A stretch of 64,000 nucleotides of DNA, taken from the NCBI GenBank assembly GCA_029552545.1, contig JAKPDO010000019.1:124001-188000 (forward strand), in the 5' to 3' direction. A program made the position numbers and the translations under genes. Numbering within the stretch: position 1 is the stretch's first letter; each line of letters opens with the position of its first letter. Shown here in pieces: positions 35,111 through 43,921 of the stretch. The notes beneath the pieces are model-generated. The model was not told where the DNA came from. It ran no database searches and saw only the letters and a list, made by a program, of their open reading frames with translations. This DNA is from Planctomycetota bacterium (lineage in GTDB: Bacteria > Planctomycetota > Phycisphaerae > Sedimentisphaerales > Anaerohalosphaeraceae).

Positions 35111-36082
35111 ATGATGAGAATCAGACGCCGTGATTTTCTGACCGCCGCTGTCCCGGCTTTGCTGGGGGCGGGCGGCTGCGCACTTTCGAAATCCGCCTCC
35201 CAGGAAAAGAAATCCGGACGGGTCCTTCGTTTCGCCCATTTTACGGATATTCATATGGAGCCCAAACGAAAGGCCCCCGAAGGACTGGCCAAGGCCCTCC
35301 GCCATATGCAGTCGCTCGAGGACCGGCCTTCTCTGCTTATCACCGGCGGAGACCATGTAATGGATGCCTTTGCCGCCAAGCCCGACTGGGTGGCTGTTCA
35401 GTATGAAACGTTCCGCACCGTGATGCGGGAGCATTGCGCCGTTCCGGTTCGATACTGCATCGGCAATCACGATGTCTGGGGGTGGAACAAGGAATACAGC
35501 CAAACCACCGGACAGGAACCCTATTGGGGGAAAGACCGGCCGATTCACGAATTCGGTCTGCCCGGCCGCTATTATGCTTTTTCCGAAGGCTGCTGGCATT
35601 TTATTATTCTGGACAGTACGCATCCTTCCACGGACAACTATGAAGCCCGTTTGGACGAAGAGCAGTTCCAATGGCTCCAAAACCAGCTGCAGACCCATCG
35701 TCATCAGTATATTGTAATTGTTTCGCATATCCCGATTCTTTCTGCGGCGGTTTTTCTGGATGGAGATAACGCCAAAGACGGCCATTGGTCGCTGCCCAAG
35801 GAGTGGATGCATTTGGACGCCTGCCGCCTGAAAGACCTTTTTAAGCAGTATCCCAATGTCAGGCTCTGCATCAGCGGCCATCTTCATCTGGTGGATCGCG
35901 TCGAATACAACGGCGTCGTGTATATCTGCGACGGAGCTGTCTGCGCCTCCTGGTGGAAGGGGGATTATTACGAATGTGATGAAGGATACGGTGTCTTTGA
36001 CCTCTACGAAGACGGAACCTTCCGCCATCAATATCTGTCCTACGGCTGGACGGCGGCACCGGACAGGAAAGGTGAGGTTTGA
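35111..36082 (+). CDS. Exported metallophosphoesterase with Tat-type signal and lipobox
   Basis: A 323-residue calcineurin-like phosphoesterase. The N-terminus MMRIRRRDFLTAAVPALLG has the twin-arginine pattern (RRRDFL) and ends with a lipobox-like GAGGC, so it is probably a Tat-exported lipoprotein. Metal motifs are FAHFTDIHM, ITGGDHVMD, CIGNHDVWG, VIVSHIPIL and CISGHLHLVDRV, the complete D-x-H / GD / GNHD / H / GHxH set. It follows the propeller gene by 12 bp. It is a distant paralogue of the phosphoesterase at 22172-23173, so each arm of the locus carries one. The substrate is unknown. Confidence 0.87.
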   Translation: MMRIRRRDFLTAAVPALLGAGGCALSKSASQEKKSGRVLRFAHFTDIHMEPKRKAPEGLAKALRHMQSLEDRPSLLITGGDHVMDAFAAKPDWVAVQYETFRTVMREHCAVPVRYCIGNHDVWGWNKEYSQTTGQEPYWGKDRPIHEFGLPGRYYAFSEGCWHFIILDSTHPSTDNYEARLDEEQFQWLQNQLQTHRHQYIVIVSHIPILSAAVFLDGDNAKDGHWSLPKEWMHLDACRLKDLFKQYPNVRLCISGHLHLVDRVEYNGVVYICDGAVCASWWKGDYYECDEGYGVFDLYEDGTFRHQYLSYGWTAAPDRKGEV

Positions 36083-36176
36083 TGCAGGGGGAAAAGATGG
36101 GCTTGATTTTCGAGGAAAAAGTGCGGTAGGATAAATCGTCTCAAATAATAGGCCTCCTCAGAAACAGGAACTGCGG

Positions 36177-37706
36177 ATGGAAATACTGCTGGGAATGAAG
36201 AATATCAGCAAGTCGTTCGGACCGGTCGAGGTGCTGAAAGACGTTTGTTTTGACCTGCGGCCGGGCGAAGTCCATATCCTCGCCGGTGAAAACGGCGCCG
36301 GCAAGAGCACATTGATGAAAATAGTAGGCGGGGTCTATCCGGACTACACCGGTACCATCGAGGTCAAGGGCAGACCTGTCCGTTTCCGTTCTGTGCTTGA
36401 CGCCGCCGCAGCCGGCATTGCGGTGATTCACCAAGAATTGTCTCTTGTCGGTTCGATGAGTGTTTATGAAAATATCTTTCTGGGACGGGAAGTGCATCGA
36501 AAGGGTTGGGTCTGTCATGTCCGCATGCGTTCTTCCGCCCGGTCGCTGCTGGAGGAATTGGGCCTTTCCATCCGGGTTGATGAACCGGTGGACCGCCTGC
36601 CCATCGGCCAGCAGCAGATGGTCGAAATCGCCAAAGCCCTGTCCTATAACGCCGATATCCTTGTGATGGATGAACCCACCAGTGCGTTGACGGAACCGGA
36701 GGTCCGCAAATTGTTTGACATAATTGCCCGTCTTAAGCAGAAGGGCTGCGGCATTATTTATATCACCCACAAAATGGAGGAAATCTATCAAATCGCCGAC
36801 CGCATCACCGTGCTTCGCGACGGACGGTACATCGGCACAGAGGAGGCCGCAAAACTTTCCTCCGACCGGCTTGTCCAATGGATGGTCGGGCGGGAGATTC
36901 AGCAGCATTTTCCCCGACATCAGTCTCAGCCGGGCCCGGTTCGGCTGGAGGTGTCCGATTTTACGGTCCCTGAACCGGCGGGCGGCCCGATTCCCTGGGT
37001 CAACCGCGTCTCCTTTACGGTTCATGCCGGAGAAATCGTCGGATTGGCGGGCCTTCAGGGCTCCGGCAATTCTCATCTGCTTCACGGTCTTTTCGGTTCC
37101 TACGGACGCCGCGTCAGCGGCACGGTTCGAATTGACGGACAGGTTATGCCTGTGATTAATCCGGCGCAATCCATCCGCTCCGGTTTGGCTCTTTTGACCA
37201 ACGACCGGAAAACGACCGGACTGATTCTCGGAAGAGATATTATCGAAAATGCCTCCCTGGCCTCTCTGCGGCGGTTTTCCCCGGGCGGCTGGATGCGGCC
37301 TCGTCTCGAGACTGAAACGGTCAGCCGAACCCTTCAGCGGCTTCGGTTGAAAGCCGACCGTCTGACGCTGCCCGTGGAAGCCCTCTCCGGCGGAAATCAG
37401 CAGAAGGTTGTTCTGGCCAAGTGGATTCAGACCGACCCGAAAGTTCTCCTGCTTGATGAACCGACCCGCGGCGTGGATGTCGGCGCCAAGCATGAGATTT
37501 ATCAATGGATGAATGAGTGGACAAAGGCCGGTATTGCCATTGTTTTAATTACATCGGAAATGCCCGAACTGCTGGCGATGAGCGACCGCATCCTCGTGAT
37601 GCACCGCGGCTGTATTACGGCGCATCTGACTCGTCAGCAGGCCACGCAGGAAAAAATCCTCCAGGCGGCGCTCGGGCAGACCTTGCTCGAAAGGACTATT
37701 TCATGA
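36177..37706 (+). CDS. Sugar ABC transporter ATP-binding protein, MglA/RbsA type
   Basis: A 509-residue tandem ATPase, the usual size for the CUT2 family that powers uptake of ribose, xylose, galactose or other monosaccharides. The first half has Walker A GENGAGKST (37-45), the signature variant LPIGQQQMVEIAKALS and Walker B ILVMDEPTSAL. The second half has a degenerate Walker A (LAGLQGSGNSHLL), as is normal for RbsA, then LSGGNQQKVVLAKW and LLLDEPTRGVDVG. Its stop overlaps the permease start by 4 bp. The 94-bp gap upstream shows no clear promoter, so it may be transcribed with the glycosidases. Confidence 0.96.
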   Translation: MEILLGMKNISKSFGPVEVLKDVCFDLRPGEVHILAGENGAGKSTLMKIVGGVYPDYTGTIEVKGRPVRFRSVLDAAAAGIAVIHQELSLVGSMSVYENIFLGREVHRKGWVCHVRMRSSARSLLEELGLSIRVDEPVDRLPIGQQQMVEIAKALSYNADILVMDEPTSALTEPEVRKLFDIIARLKQKGCGIIYITHKMEEIYQIADRITVLRDGRYIGTEEAAKLSSDRLVQWMVGREIQQHFPRHQSQPGPVRLEVSDFTVPEPAGGPIPWVNRVSFTVHAGEIVGLAGLQGSGNSHLLHGLFGSYGRRVSGTVRIDGQVMPVINPAQSIRSGLALLTNDRKTTGLILGRDIIENASLASLRRFSPGGWMRPRLETETVSRTLQRLRLKADRLTLPVEALSGGNQQKVVLAKWIQTDPKVLLLDEPTRGVDVGAKHEIYQWMNEWTKAGIAIVLITSEMPELLAMSDRILVMHRGCITAHLTRQQATQEKILQAALGQTLLERTIS

Positions 37707-38707
37707 TGCAGACACGTTCTTCAGTCTCTCTGGGTTCTTGGCTGGCCTCCCCGACGGTTCGGGCACTGGCGGCTTTGCTGGTGGTTTTTGGGCTGGGTCT
37801 TCTTTTGCACGCAGACGGTGCTTTTTACAAGTGGCACACGCACCGGGATATGCTCCGGGCGGTTTCCGTATACGGCATTCTGGCCTGCGGGATGACGGTG
37901 GTCATTATTACCGCCGGGATTGATTTGTCAGTCGGCAGCGTCCTGGCTCTCGTTGCCGTGCTTTTTGCGATGATGACCATCCATTGGCAATGGTCCTGGA
38001 TGTCAGCAGTTTCTTTGTGCCTTTTGGCCGGCATCGGCTGCGGAGTCCTGTCCGGCTGGCTTATCGGCCCGCTGCGGATTCAGCCCTTTATTGCAACTCT
38101 GGCGATGATGGTCTTCGCCCGCGGAATGGCCAAGTGGGTTTCCGGCGGACAGAAGATTTCCACCGCCGTCCAGCAGCCCGACGGAACCTATCAGTATGTG
38201 CCGGTGCCGGAGATTTTTCAGATGCTCAGTGCCAAAATCTTCGGCGGAAACCTGACCGTCGTGACCCTGATTATGCTCGGCTGCATTATAATGACCTGGA
38301 TTCTGCTCAAAAAACTTCGCTACGGACGTTATCTTTATGCTGTCGGCGGAAATGAGCAGGCCGCTCGATTGTCCGGCGTACCGGTCAATGCCGTGAAAAT
38401 CCTGGCTTACGGTCTGGCAGGCCTGTTTTCTGCAGTTGCCGGAATCTGTCAGGCCGCTCAGGAGCTTCAGGGAGACCCCGAGGCCGGAGGCGGGTATGAG
38501 CTGTCCGCCATAGCCATGGTGGTAATCGGCGGGACAACCCTGCAGGGCGGGCGTGGCAGTATCTGGCTGACCCTGATCGGCATTCTAACCATCGGCTATC
38601 TGGAGAAAATCCTCAGCATCAACGCCGTCGGAGAAGACAAACGGCTGATGCTCACCGGTTTGATCATTGTGGCGGCCGTTCTCTTGCAGAAAAGCAAACG
38701 CATTTGA
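37703..38707 (+). CDS. Sugar ABC transporter permease, RbsC type
   Basis: A 334-residue membrane protein with about eight to ten hydrophobic helices. It matches the CUT2 permease family: GMTVVIITAGIDLSVGSVLA, LRIQPFIATLAMMVFARGMA, YAVGGNEQAARLSGVPV and IAMVVIGGTTLQGGRGSIW. ATG 37703 overlaps the ATPase stop (ATGA), which explains the absence of a strong separate ribosome-binding site. The reading frame is open upstream to 37517, but that part lies inside the ATPase gene and is not used. It forms the transmembrane channel, together with the ATPase and the lipoprotein at 38753. Confidence 0.95.
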   Translation: MMQTRSSVSLGSWLASPTVRALAALLVVFGLGLLLHADGAFYKWHTHRDMLRAVSVYGILACGMTVVIITAGIDLSVGSVLALVAVLFAMMTIHWQWSWMSAVSLCLLAGIGCGVLSGWLIGPLRIQPFIATLAMMVFARGMAKWVSGGQKISTAVQQPDGTYQYVPVPEIFQMLSAKIFGGNLTVVTLIMLGCIIMTWILLKKLRYGRYLYAVGGNEQAARLSGVPVNAVKILAYGLAGLFSAVAGICQAAQELQGDPEAGGGYELSAIAMVVIGGTTLQGGRGSIWLTLIGILTIGYLEKILSINAVGEDKRLMLTGLIIVAAVLLQKSKRI

Positions 38708-38752
38708 TTCAGAACATATCCGGATGTCAACCAAACGGAAAGGACAGAGAAG

Positions 38753-39715
38753 ATGAATAAAGTTGCTGCTCGAATCATTGGAGTTGGACTGGGACTGCTT
38801 GCCGTCTGGGGCTGCACAAAGAAAGAATCTCCTGCACAGCCCACACAGGAGAAAGCTCAGTGGACGATTGGGATGAGTCAGTGCAATCTTGGGGAGCCCT
38901 GGCGTGTTCAGATGAATGCCGATATTCGCCAGGCCGCTCAGGAAAAGGGCAATCTCCGGGTTATTTTCAAGGATGCCCAAAACGACACCCTCAAGCAGCA
39001 GGCCCAGGTCGAAGAGTTCATCAGTGCCGGTGTGGATTTAATCATTATTTCTCCCAAAGAAGCCGCTCCGCTGACTCCCGTTGTGGCACAGGCCTATGCC
39101 AAGGGGATCCCCGTCATCGTTCTGGACAGGCGGGTTCTCGGCGACCAGTACACCTGCTTTATTGGGGCGGACAATCGGAAAATCGGTCGTGCGGCCGGCA
39201 AATGGATTGCCTCCAAGCTCGGCGGAAAAGGCAAAATCGTCGAACTCAAAGGACTGATGACCTCTACGCCTGGCCAGGACCGACATGCCGGTTTCCGAGA
39301 AGGGATCGAAGGGACCCAACTGGAAATTATCTTTGAAGCCGATATGAAATGGCTTGAACCCAATGCCCGAAAGGAAATGGAATCCGCTCTGGCCCGCTTC
39401 CCGCAGATTGATTTGGTCTATGCCCACAATGACCCGGGAGCCCACGGTGCTTATCTGGCCGCCAAGGCCGCCGGACGGGAAAAGGATATCCTCTTTGTGG
39501 GAATTGATGCACTTCCTCAGGAAGGACAGGCCTATGTCAAACAAGGCATCCTCGCGGCCAGTTTTGAGTATCCGACAGGCGGCCGTGAAGCCGTCGAAAC
39601 CGCCGTCAAGATTCTTTCCGGACAGTCTGTTCCGAAGGAAATAATACTGGACTCGCGGGTCTTTACGCCGGAAAATATTGACCAAGGCGGTGAATGGCTC
39701 GGAAAAGAAAATTAA
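38753..39715 (+). CDS. Sugar ABC transporter substrate-binding lipoprotein
   Basis: A 320-residue periplasmic-binding protein of the RbsB/peripla_BP_4 family. The signal ends in a lipobox (LLAVWGC), giving a lipid-anchored Cys near residue 21. The binding domain has TIGMSQCNLGEPWRVQMNAD, GVDLIIISPKEAAPLTPVV, ... GIPVIVLDRRV and VYAHNDPGAHGAYLAAKAAG. The overall pattern is that of galactofuranose- and ribose-type binders, and GMSQCNLGEPWR resembles the YtfQ galactofuranose-binding protein start. The sugar is therefore plausibly a furanose, which agrees with the furanosidase genes upstream (inference). It follows the permease by 45 bp and precedes the isomerase-like gene by 36 bp. Confidence 0.92.
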   Translation: MNKVAARIIGVGLGLLAVWGCTKKESPAQPTQEKAQWTIGMSQCNLGEPWRVQMNADIRQAAQEKGNLRVIFKDAQNDTLKQQAQVEEFISAGVDLIIISPKEAAPLTPVVAQAYAKGIPVIVLDRRVLGDQYTCFIGADNRKIGRAAGKWIASKLGGKGKIVELKGLMTSTPGQDRHAGFREGIEGTQLEIIFEADMKWLEPNARKEMESALARFPQIDLVYAHNDPGAHGAYLAAKAAGREKDILFVGIDALPQEGQAYVKQGILAASFEYPTGGREAVETAVKILSGQSVPKEIILDSRVFTPENIDQGGEWLGKEN

Positions 39716-39751
39716 AGGAATCCTGGAAAAGACAGCAGAAAGGAAGCGGCG

Positions 39752-41263
39752 ATGAAAAAGGTAGTGGATATCTACATTCCTCTGGATGCACGGGAAAAAC
39801 CCAACGAAGTCGTCATGGCGGTTGCCAAACCTCAGCTGGAGCATCTGAAAAAGGTGATTCGCAGTCTGGGCTGGCAGCCGAATGTCCTCAATCCTGACAA
39901 GCCGGTTTCGAGTGTGGCCGAAGGTCTGCGGGTGATACGAAAGGCCAAGGGTAGCCGGTTTATCAATTTTATGGCCGGCTGGGCCTATCCGGATTTCTCC
40001 GTCAGTCCGATGTGGCAGCTGCCCAAAGACACACCCAAGCTCCTTTTGGGCAGTGCCATTCCGGATTTTCCCGGAGCCGTGGGACTTTTGGCGGCTGCCG
40101 GCGGCACGGAGCATGTCGGCATCAAAACCAGCCGGCTGTTTGTGGAGAAGTTTGAGGAATACGATACCTATCGAGAGGCCCTCGAAATCTTCCTGACCAA
40201 GGGCCGCTATGCCCCCAAATATCCCAAACCTATTGAAATCAAGGTCTCCGATGCCAACCGCAAAAAGGCCCAGAAAGTCAAAAAACAGCTGTCCGGTATG
40301 GTGTACGGAACCGTCGGTCCCCGCTCGATGGAGATGTGGAACAAGATATCCGAGGCCGATTTCCTCCGCTATTTCGGCATGGCCAAACTCGGCTTTGACG
40401 GCCTGCGTCTGCTGAAGATGGCCGAACGCATCCCCGATGAGCGGGCGCAGCAGGCCTTCGATTTTCTCGTTCAGAATAAAATGCGTTTTGTCCTCGGCAC
40501 CAATCCGGAAACCGAATTGACCAAAGAGATGGTTCTGTTCCAGATGAAGGTGTACTGTGCCTTGCTGGAGCTCAAAAAGCAGTTTGGACTGGATTTTGTC
40601 GGCGTGCAGGACCAGCTGGACTGGATAGAGCATTATCCGGCCACCGATTTGACGCTGGGCATCCTGAACAACCGCCTTCGTCCGGAGGGGGACGGCTCGA
40701 CCTTCGTCGCCGCCACCGAGGCCGATGACGGGGCGGCCCTGACGATGCAGGTGCTCAAACTGCTCACCGGCGGAAAACCCGTCGGCTTCAACGACCTGCG
40801 GTACTGGCAGCCCGACACAATGCTTTACTGGTTTGTCAACTCCGGCGCCCTGGCTCCCTATTTTGCCTACGGACGCGACGATTCGCTCGAAGGCGCCTGG
40901 TCGGAGCGCCAGACACCGATGTACTTCAAGGCCGGCGGCGGCACCTGTTCCGTCGTAGTCCGCAAGCCCGGCGTCGTCACCTGGGCCCGCTTCAGCTATC
41001 GCAATCATCAGCTGTATCTGTGCGCCGGACGCGGCAAGACGGATGTTCCGTCGGAGGAAGAATGGCTGCGCCGCACCGAGCGGTGCAGCCGCGACTGGCC
41101 GCAGTGGTATCTCAAACTGTGCGGGCGGATTGAATGGAAGGTCAACACGAACCATCCGATGACCGTTTTCGGCGATTATCTGGCGGACTTGAAGGCCCTG
41201 GCGGAAGAGCTGAATATCCCGTTCGAGTGCTACGACTTCATGACGCCGGCGGAGATTGATTAG
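39752..41263 (+). CDS. L-fucose/L-arabinose isomerase superfamily protein
   Basis: A 503-residue soluble protein. Domain layout and conserved pieces (NFMAGWAYPDFSVSP, VGIQDQ-like FVGVQDQLDWIEHYPATD, FVAATEADDGAALTMQVLKL, KAGGGTCSVV) fit the FucI/AraA sugar-isomerase fold, in which acidic and His residues bind a metal near the sugar. The acidic pair in ATEADDGAALTMQ lies where FucI has a metal ligand. FucI-type enzymes convert L-fucose to L-fuculose and also D-arabinose to D-ribulose. It is the last gene of the transporter operon, with a good AGGAAG binding site, so it probably performs the first intracellular step on the imported sugar. Family confidence is moderate; substrate is inference. 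Confidence 0.68.
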   Translation: MKKVVDIYIPLDAREKPNEVVMAVAKPQLEHLKKVIRSLGWQPNVLNPDKPVSSVAEGLRVIRKAKGSRFINFMAGWAYPDFSVSPMWQLPKDTPKLLLGSAIPDFPGAVGLLAAAGGTEHVGIKTSRLFVEKFEEYDTYREALEIFLTKGRYAPKYPKPIEIKVSDANRKKAQKVKKQLSGMVYGTVGPRSMEMWNKISEADFLRYFGMAKLGFDGLRLLKMAERIPDERAQQAFDFLVQNKMRFVLGTNPETELTKEMVLFQMKVYCALLELKKQFGLDFVGVQDQLDWIEHYPATDLTLGILNNRLRPEGDGSTFVAATEADDGAALTMQVLKLLTGGKPVGFNDLRYWQPDTMLYWFVNSGALAPYFAYGRDDSLEGAWSERQTPMYFKAGGGTCSVVVRKPGVVTWARFSYRNHQLYLCAGRGKTDVPSEEEWLRRTERCSRDWPQWYLKLCGRIEWKVNTNHPMTVFGDYLADLKALAEELNIPFECYDFMTPAEID

Positions 41264-41271
41264 ACGGCACT

Positions 41272-42582
41272 TTATCCCTGCGGCACTGATTTTACGGGGC
41301 GATGTTGTTTGCGAAACTGGCTGGGCGTAAGCCCAGTCAGTTTTTTAAAGGTTCGGTTAAAGTAACTCAGATTCTCAAACCCCGATTCATAACAAATCTC
41401 CAGACAGGTTTTCTCTGTCGTGGAAAGCAGCCGTTTGGCCCAGCGGATGCGAAGTTCGTTCAGATAGGCAACGGCGGTTGTCTGCATCCGTTCCTGAAAC
41501 AGATGGCACAGCCGGGATACGCTCAAATGGGCCGAGCGGGCAATCTGCTCCAGCGTGATTCGTTCGCGAAAGTGCTGACGGAGGAACTCCAGGGCCGGCT
41601 GCAGCCGTTCCAGCCGGCTCGGTTTTCCGGCAGTCGAAACGCAGTCAATCAGCTCCCGAACCGCCACGCTGAGCCAAAGACAGATTTCCTCCTGGCTTTG
41701 CAGAGCGATGACTTTGCTGATATAGGAAGCGTTCTTTTCCAGCAGCGTTTCCGGGTCTGCTCCGGCCTCCGCCGCCGCCCGGCTCAGAATCCCCAATAGC
41801 TCCGTCAGACGAATCTTCAGAATATTGACCTGCCCGGGATAGTGGTAGAGTATGCCCGCCAAAAGCGTATTCAGCAGGTCGTCGGCGGCGGATTTGTCGG
41901 CAAGTTGAACCTTGGCAATCAGCCGTTTTTCCAGCTCAAAAGGGTACCCCTGTTCCAGGCCGGCCTGTTTATGTTCCTGAATGAGTTCCCCGATATGGGC
42001 CTGCTGAGCGGTCTGCCGCCGTTTCCATTCGATCACATGCGGGTCCAGTTTCGCCGTTTCATAGACGAGGATAAAAAGAAACTCGACCGCCTCATGCAGG
42101 AGCCGTCCGCTGGTAATCGGCAGAGAGCGGGCCTCATCAAAGAGCCGCTCGGCGGGAAAGCGAAGTCCGGCCAGCCGTTTGAGCATATCCTGTCCGATGG
42201 TTTCATTGAACGGTTCTGAAAGGCATTTGCCTGTCAGCATCCCGCCCAATGGGGTCTCTCGATGCATAATCGGAATGCAGCTGAATAAAATGCCGGCATG
42301 GCACAGCGTTGTATAGGGCTGCCCTGTTTCAAAAGCCATATGCAGACTGCGAAGCCGCTCCTGCAGACAGCGTTTCCGTGCTGCGGGATTTTTCCGGATA
42401 TAGGAGCAAAAAGTCGGCTCGCAGGAGTCCGAACACAATCCATGGATTCGCCTGCCGTCTGTGCCGATTGTTTCGATTCCGAGGCCGTAATGCCTCCGAA
42501 ACCGTTCGTGAATGGAATCAAACAGGTCTCGTTGGAGGAAGGAAGATATTTTGCAGACATTGTTTGTCTTGTTTTTGGCCAT
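41272..42582 (-). CDS. AraC family regulator with PocR sensor domain
   Basis: A 436-residue regulator. The N-terminal half (about 15-190) is a PocR ligand-binding domain, marked by a cysteine pattern CSDSCEPTFCSYIRKNPAAR, a further RCLQERL, and TLCHAGILFSCIPIM. The C-terminus (about 330-430) is an AraC double helix-turn-helix (ITLEQIARSAHLSVSRLCHL and EICYESGFENLSYFNRTFKK). PocR domains sense small hydrocarbons or sugar-derived metabolites and accompany B12-dependent pathways. ATG 42582 is chosen; the only upstream in-frame start is a TTG at 42615 and neither has a clear ribosome-binding site. It is convergent with the isomerase gene (8-bp gap) and divergent from the methyltransferase gene it probably controls. 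Confidence 0.87.
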   Translation of the reverse strand: MAKNKTNNVCKISSFLQRDLFDSIHERFRRHYGLGIETIGTDGRRIHGLCSDSCEPTFCSYIRKNPAARKRCLQERLRSLHMAFETGQPYTTLCHAGILFSCIPIMHRETPLGGMLTGKCLSEPFNETIGQDMLKRLAGLRFPAERLFDEARSLPITSGRLLHEAVEFLFILVYETAKLDPHVIEWKRRQTAQQAHIGELIQEHKQAGLEQGYPFELEKRLIAKVQLADKSAADDLLNTLLAGILYHYPGQVNILKIRLTELLGILSRAAAEAGADPETLLEKNASYISKVIALQSQEEICLWLSVAVRELIDCVSTAGKPSRLERLQPALEFLRQHFRERITLEQIARSAHLSVSRLCHLFQERMQTTAVAYLNELRIRWAKRLLSTTEKTCLEICYESGFENLSYFNRTFKKLTGLTPSQFRKQHRPVKSVPQG

Positions 42583-42664
42583 AGCAATATAATATAATAA
42601 AAAAGCAAAAAGCAATATTTTAGTGCATTATAATGTGATATTTCTGAAAAAAGAACAGCAATAT
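42583..42664. repeat. Three direct AGCAATAT repeats in the AraC/methyltransferase divergent region
   Basis: AGCAATAT occurs at 42583-42590, 42611-42618 and 42657-42664 in a strongly AT-rich intergenic region (42583-42767). Spacings of 28 and 46 bases do not fit one helical phase. They are candidate AraC binding half-sites. Confidence 0.4.
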
Positions 42665-42767
42665 TGTACAAATAAATAAGAAAATAAGCAAAGCATCATA
42701 TCTCTCGATTTGATTCAATACAGAAACGTTTTAGACAGAAGGCGATTGTCAGTGTTTTGGAGGTTCG

Positions 42768-43853
42768 ATGAGGACATCTGCTTTATTAAAGGAACCACAA
42801 AGGGCCCCTTCGGCGGAAGGGAAGCTGCACCAGCTTGTCCGGCAGGCCTACCGGCAGGGCCGTCGGCTGGCTGCACCGCTGGTGGGATTTCCGGCCTGCA
42901 GCTGGATGGGCGTGTCCATCAAAGTAGCCCAGCAGAATTACGGCATCCATTACAAATGCATCGCTGCGATGGTTGAGAAACTCCGTCCTGATGCCGCCTT
43001 TATGATGATGGACCTGTCCGTAGAGGCCAACGCCCTCGGCCTTCCGGTTCGATTTCCCGTTCACGATTCGAGCACCGTCGAATATCACCCGGTTCAAACA
43101 CTTGAAGACCTCCGCCCCTTCCGCCAAATTAACATCCTGCAGGATTCCCGCATCTGTTCCTATGTCAAGACTGTGGAGATGCTTCGGACGGGTCTGCCGG
43201 AGGAGGTTTTGGTTGGGGCTTATGTCATTGGCCCCTTTACGCTGTCGGGGTTGCTGGCCGGGGCCGAACAGATTGCCGCGGATACCATTCTGGACCCCGA
43301 GAAGGTGGAAACCCTTTGTCGGTTTTCAACCGGTGTCATCCAGCCCTACGCCAGAGCGCTGGTTCATGCCGGGGCGGGCCTGCTGTGCATTCTTGAACCG
43401 ACGGCGGCGATTATCGGCCCCGCTGAATTCGAGCGGTTCAGTGCCGCCTATGTCCGGCAAATCATTGATTCTGTCCGTCATACCGGTGCGGACACGATTT
43501 ACCATATCTGCGGCAATTCCATGCACCTGATTGAAGCCATGGCCCGCTCCGGCGTATCCGCCCTCAGTTTGGATTCACCCCAAATCGGCGTCAATCTTCC
43601 GCTGGCGGCGCAGAAAGCCGGCCCGGACGTGCTCGTTATCGGCAATATCAATCCGGTGGCCGTGATGCAGGAGGGAACCCCGGAGCAGGTTCGTTCGGCT
43701 TGTCTGGAGCTGCTCGAACAGATGCAGGATTATCCGAATTTTATCCTGAGCACCGGCTGCGATTTGCCGCCGGCGGTTCCTTTGGAGAATCTTCTTGCTT
43801 TTATGGAAACAGCCCGCTACTGGCGATATAACCCGTCAAAAAACCGAAAATGA
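42768..43853 (+). CDS. MtaA/CmuA-type corrinoid methyltransferase (uroporphyrinogen decarboxylase family)
   Basis: A 361-residue TIM-barrel protein of the URO-D superfamily, methyltransferase branch. Putative zinc ligands are His246 and Cys248 in YHICGNSMHLIEAM and Cys331 in LSTGCDLPPAVPLEN, the H-x-C...C set of MtaA, MtbA and CmuA. These enzymes move a methyl group between a corrinoid protein and a thiol (coenzyme M in archaea) or take it from a methylated substrate. True HemE decarboxylases lack this zinc site. The start ATG has TTGGAGG upstream. The corrinoid partner is encoded 68 bp downstream. The methyl donor or acceptor cannot be read from the sequence. Confidence 0.88.
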   Translation: MRTSALLKEPQRAPSAEGKLHQLVRQAYRQGRRLAAPLVGFPACSWMGVSIKVAQQNYGIHYKCIAAMVEKLRPDAAFMMMDLSVEANALGLPVRFPVHDSSTVEYHPVQTLEDLRPFRQINILQDSRICSYVKTVEMLRTGLPEEVLVGAYVIGPFTLSGLLAGAEQIAADTILDPEKVETLCRFSTGVIQPYARALVHAGAGLLCILEPTAAIIGPAEFERFSAAYVRQIIDSVRHTGADTIYHICGNSMHLIEAMARSGVSALSLDSPQIGVNLPLAAQKAGPDVLVIGNINPVAVMQEGTPEQVRSACLELLEQMQDYPNFILSTGCDLPPAVPLENLLAFMETARYWRYNPSKNRK

Positions 43854-43856
43854 AAC

Positions 43857-43886
43857 ATTGAAAAGGGGACTTTCAATCGATATAAT
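43857..43886 (+). promoter_or_regulatory. Promoter with overlapping inverted repeat before the corrinoid gene
   Basis: TTGAAA (43858-43863), a 17-base spacer and a perfect TATAAT (43881-43886). An inverted repeat ATTGAAA / TTTCAAT (43857-43863 with 43871-43877) covers the -35 and could be an operator. It gives the corrinoid gene its own promoter in addition to read-through. Confidence 0.58.
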
Positions 43887-43921
43887 TCACTTTTTATGAA
43901 AACTTCTTTTGGGAGTTTGCT

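Noticed and set aside
36141..37505. Open frame (454 codons) on the minus strand
   Set aside because: Antisense to the ABC ATPase gene, which carries complete Walker motifs.
39038..41155. Long open frame (705 codons) on the minus strand
   Set aside because: Antisense to the binding-protein and isomerase genes, spanning both and the gap between them; no start signal or domain.
42583..43921. Cobalamin riboswitch before the corrinoid genes
   Set aside because: No B12-box-like sequence or multi-stem structure was seen in either intergenic region.
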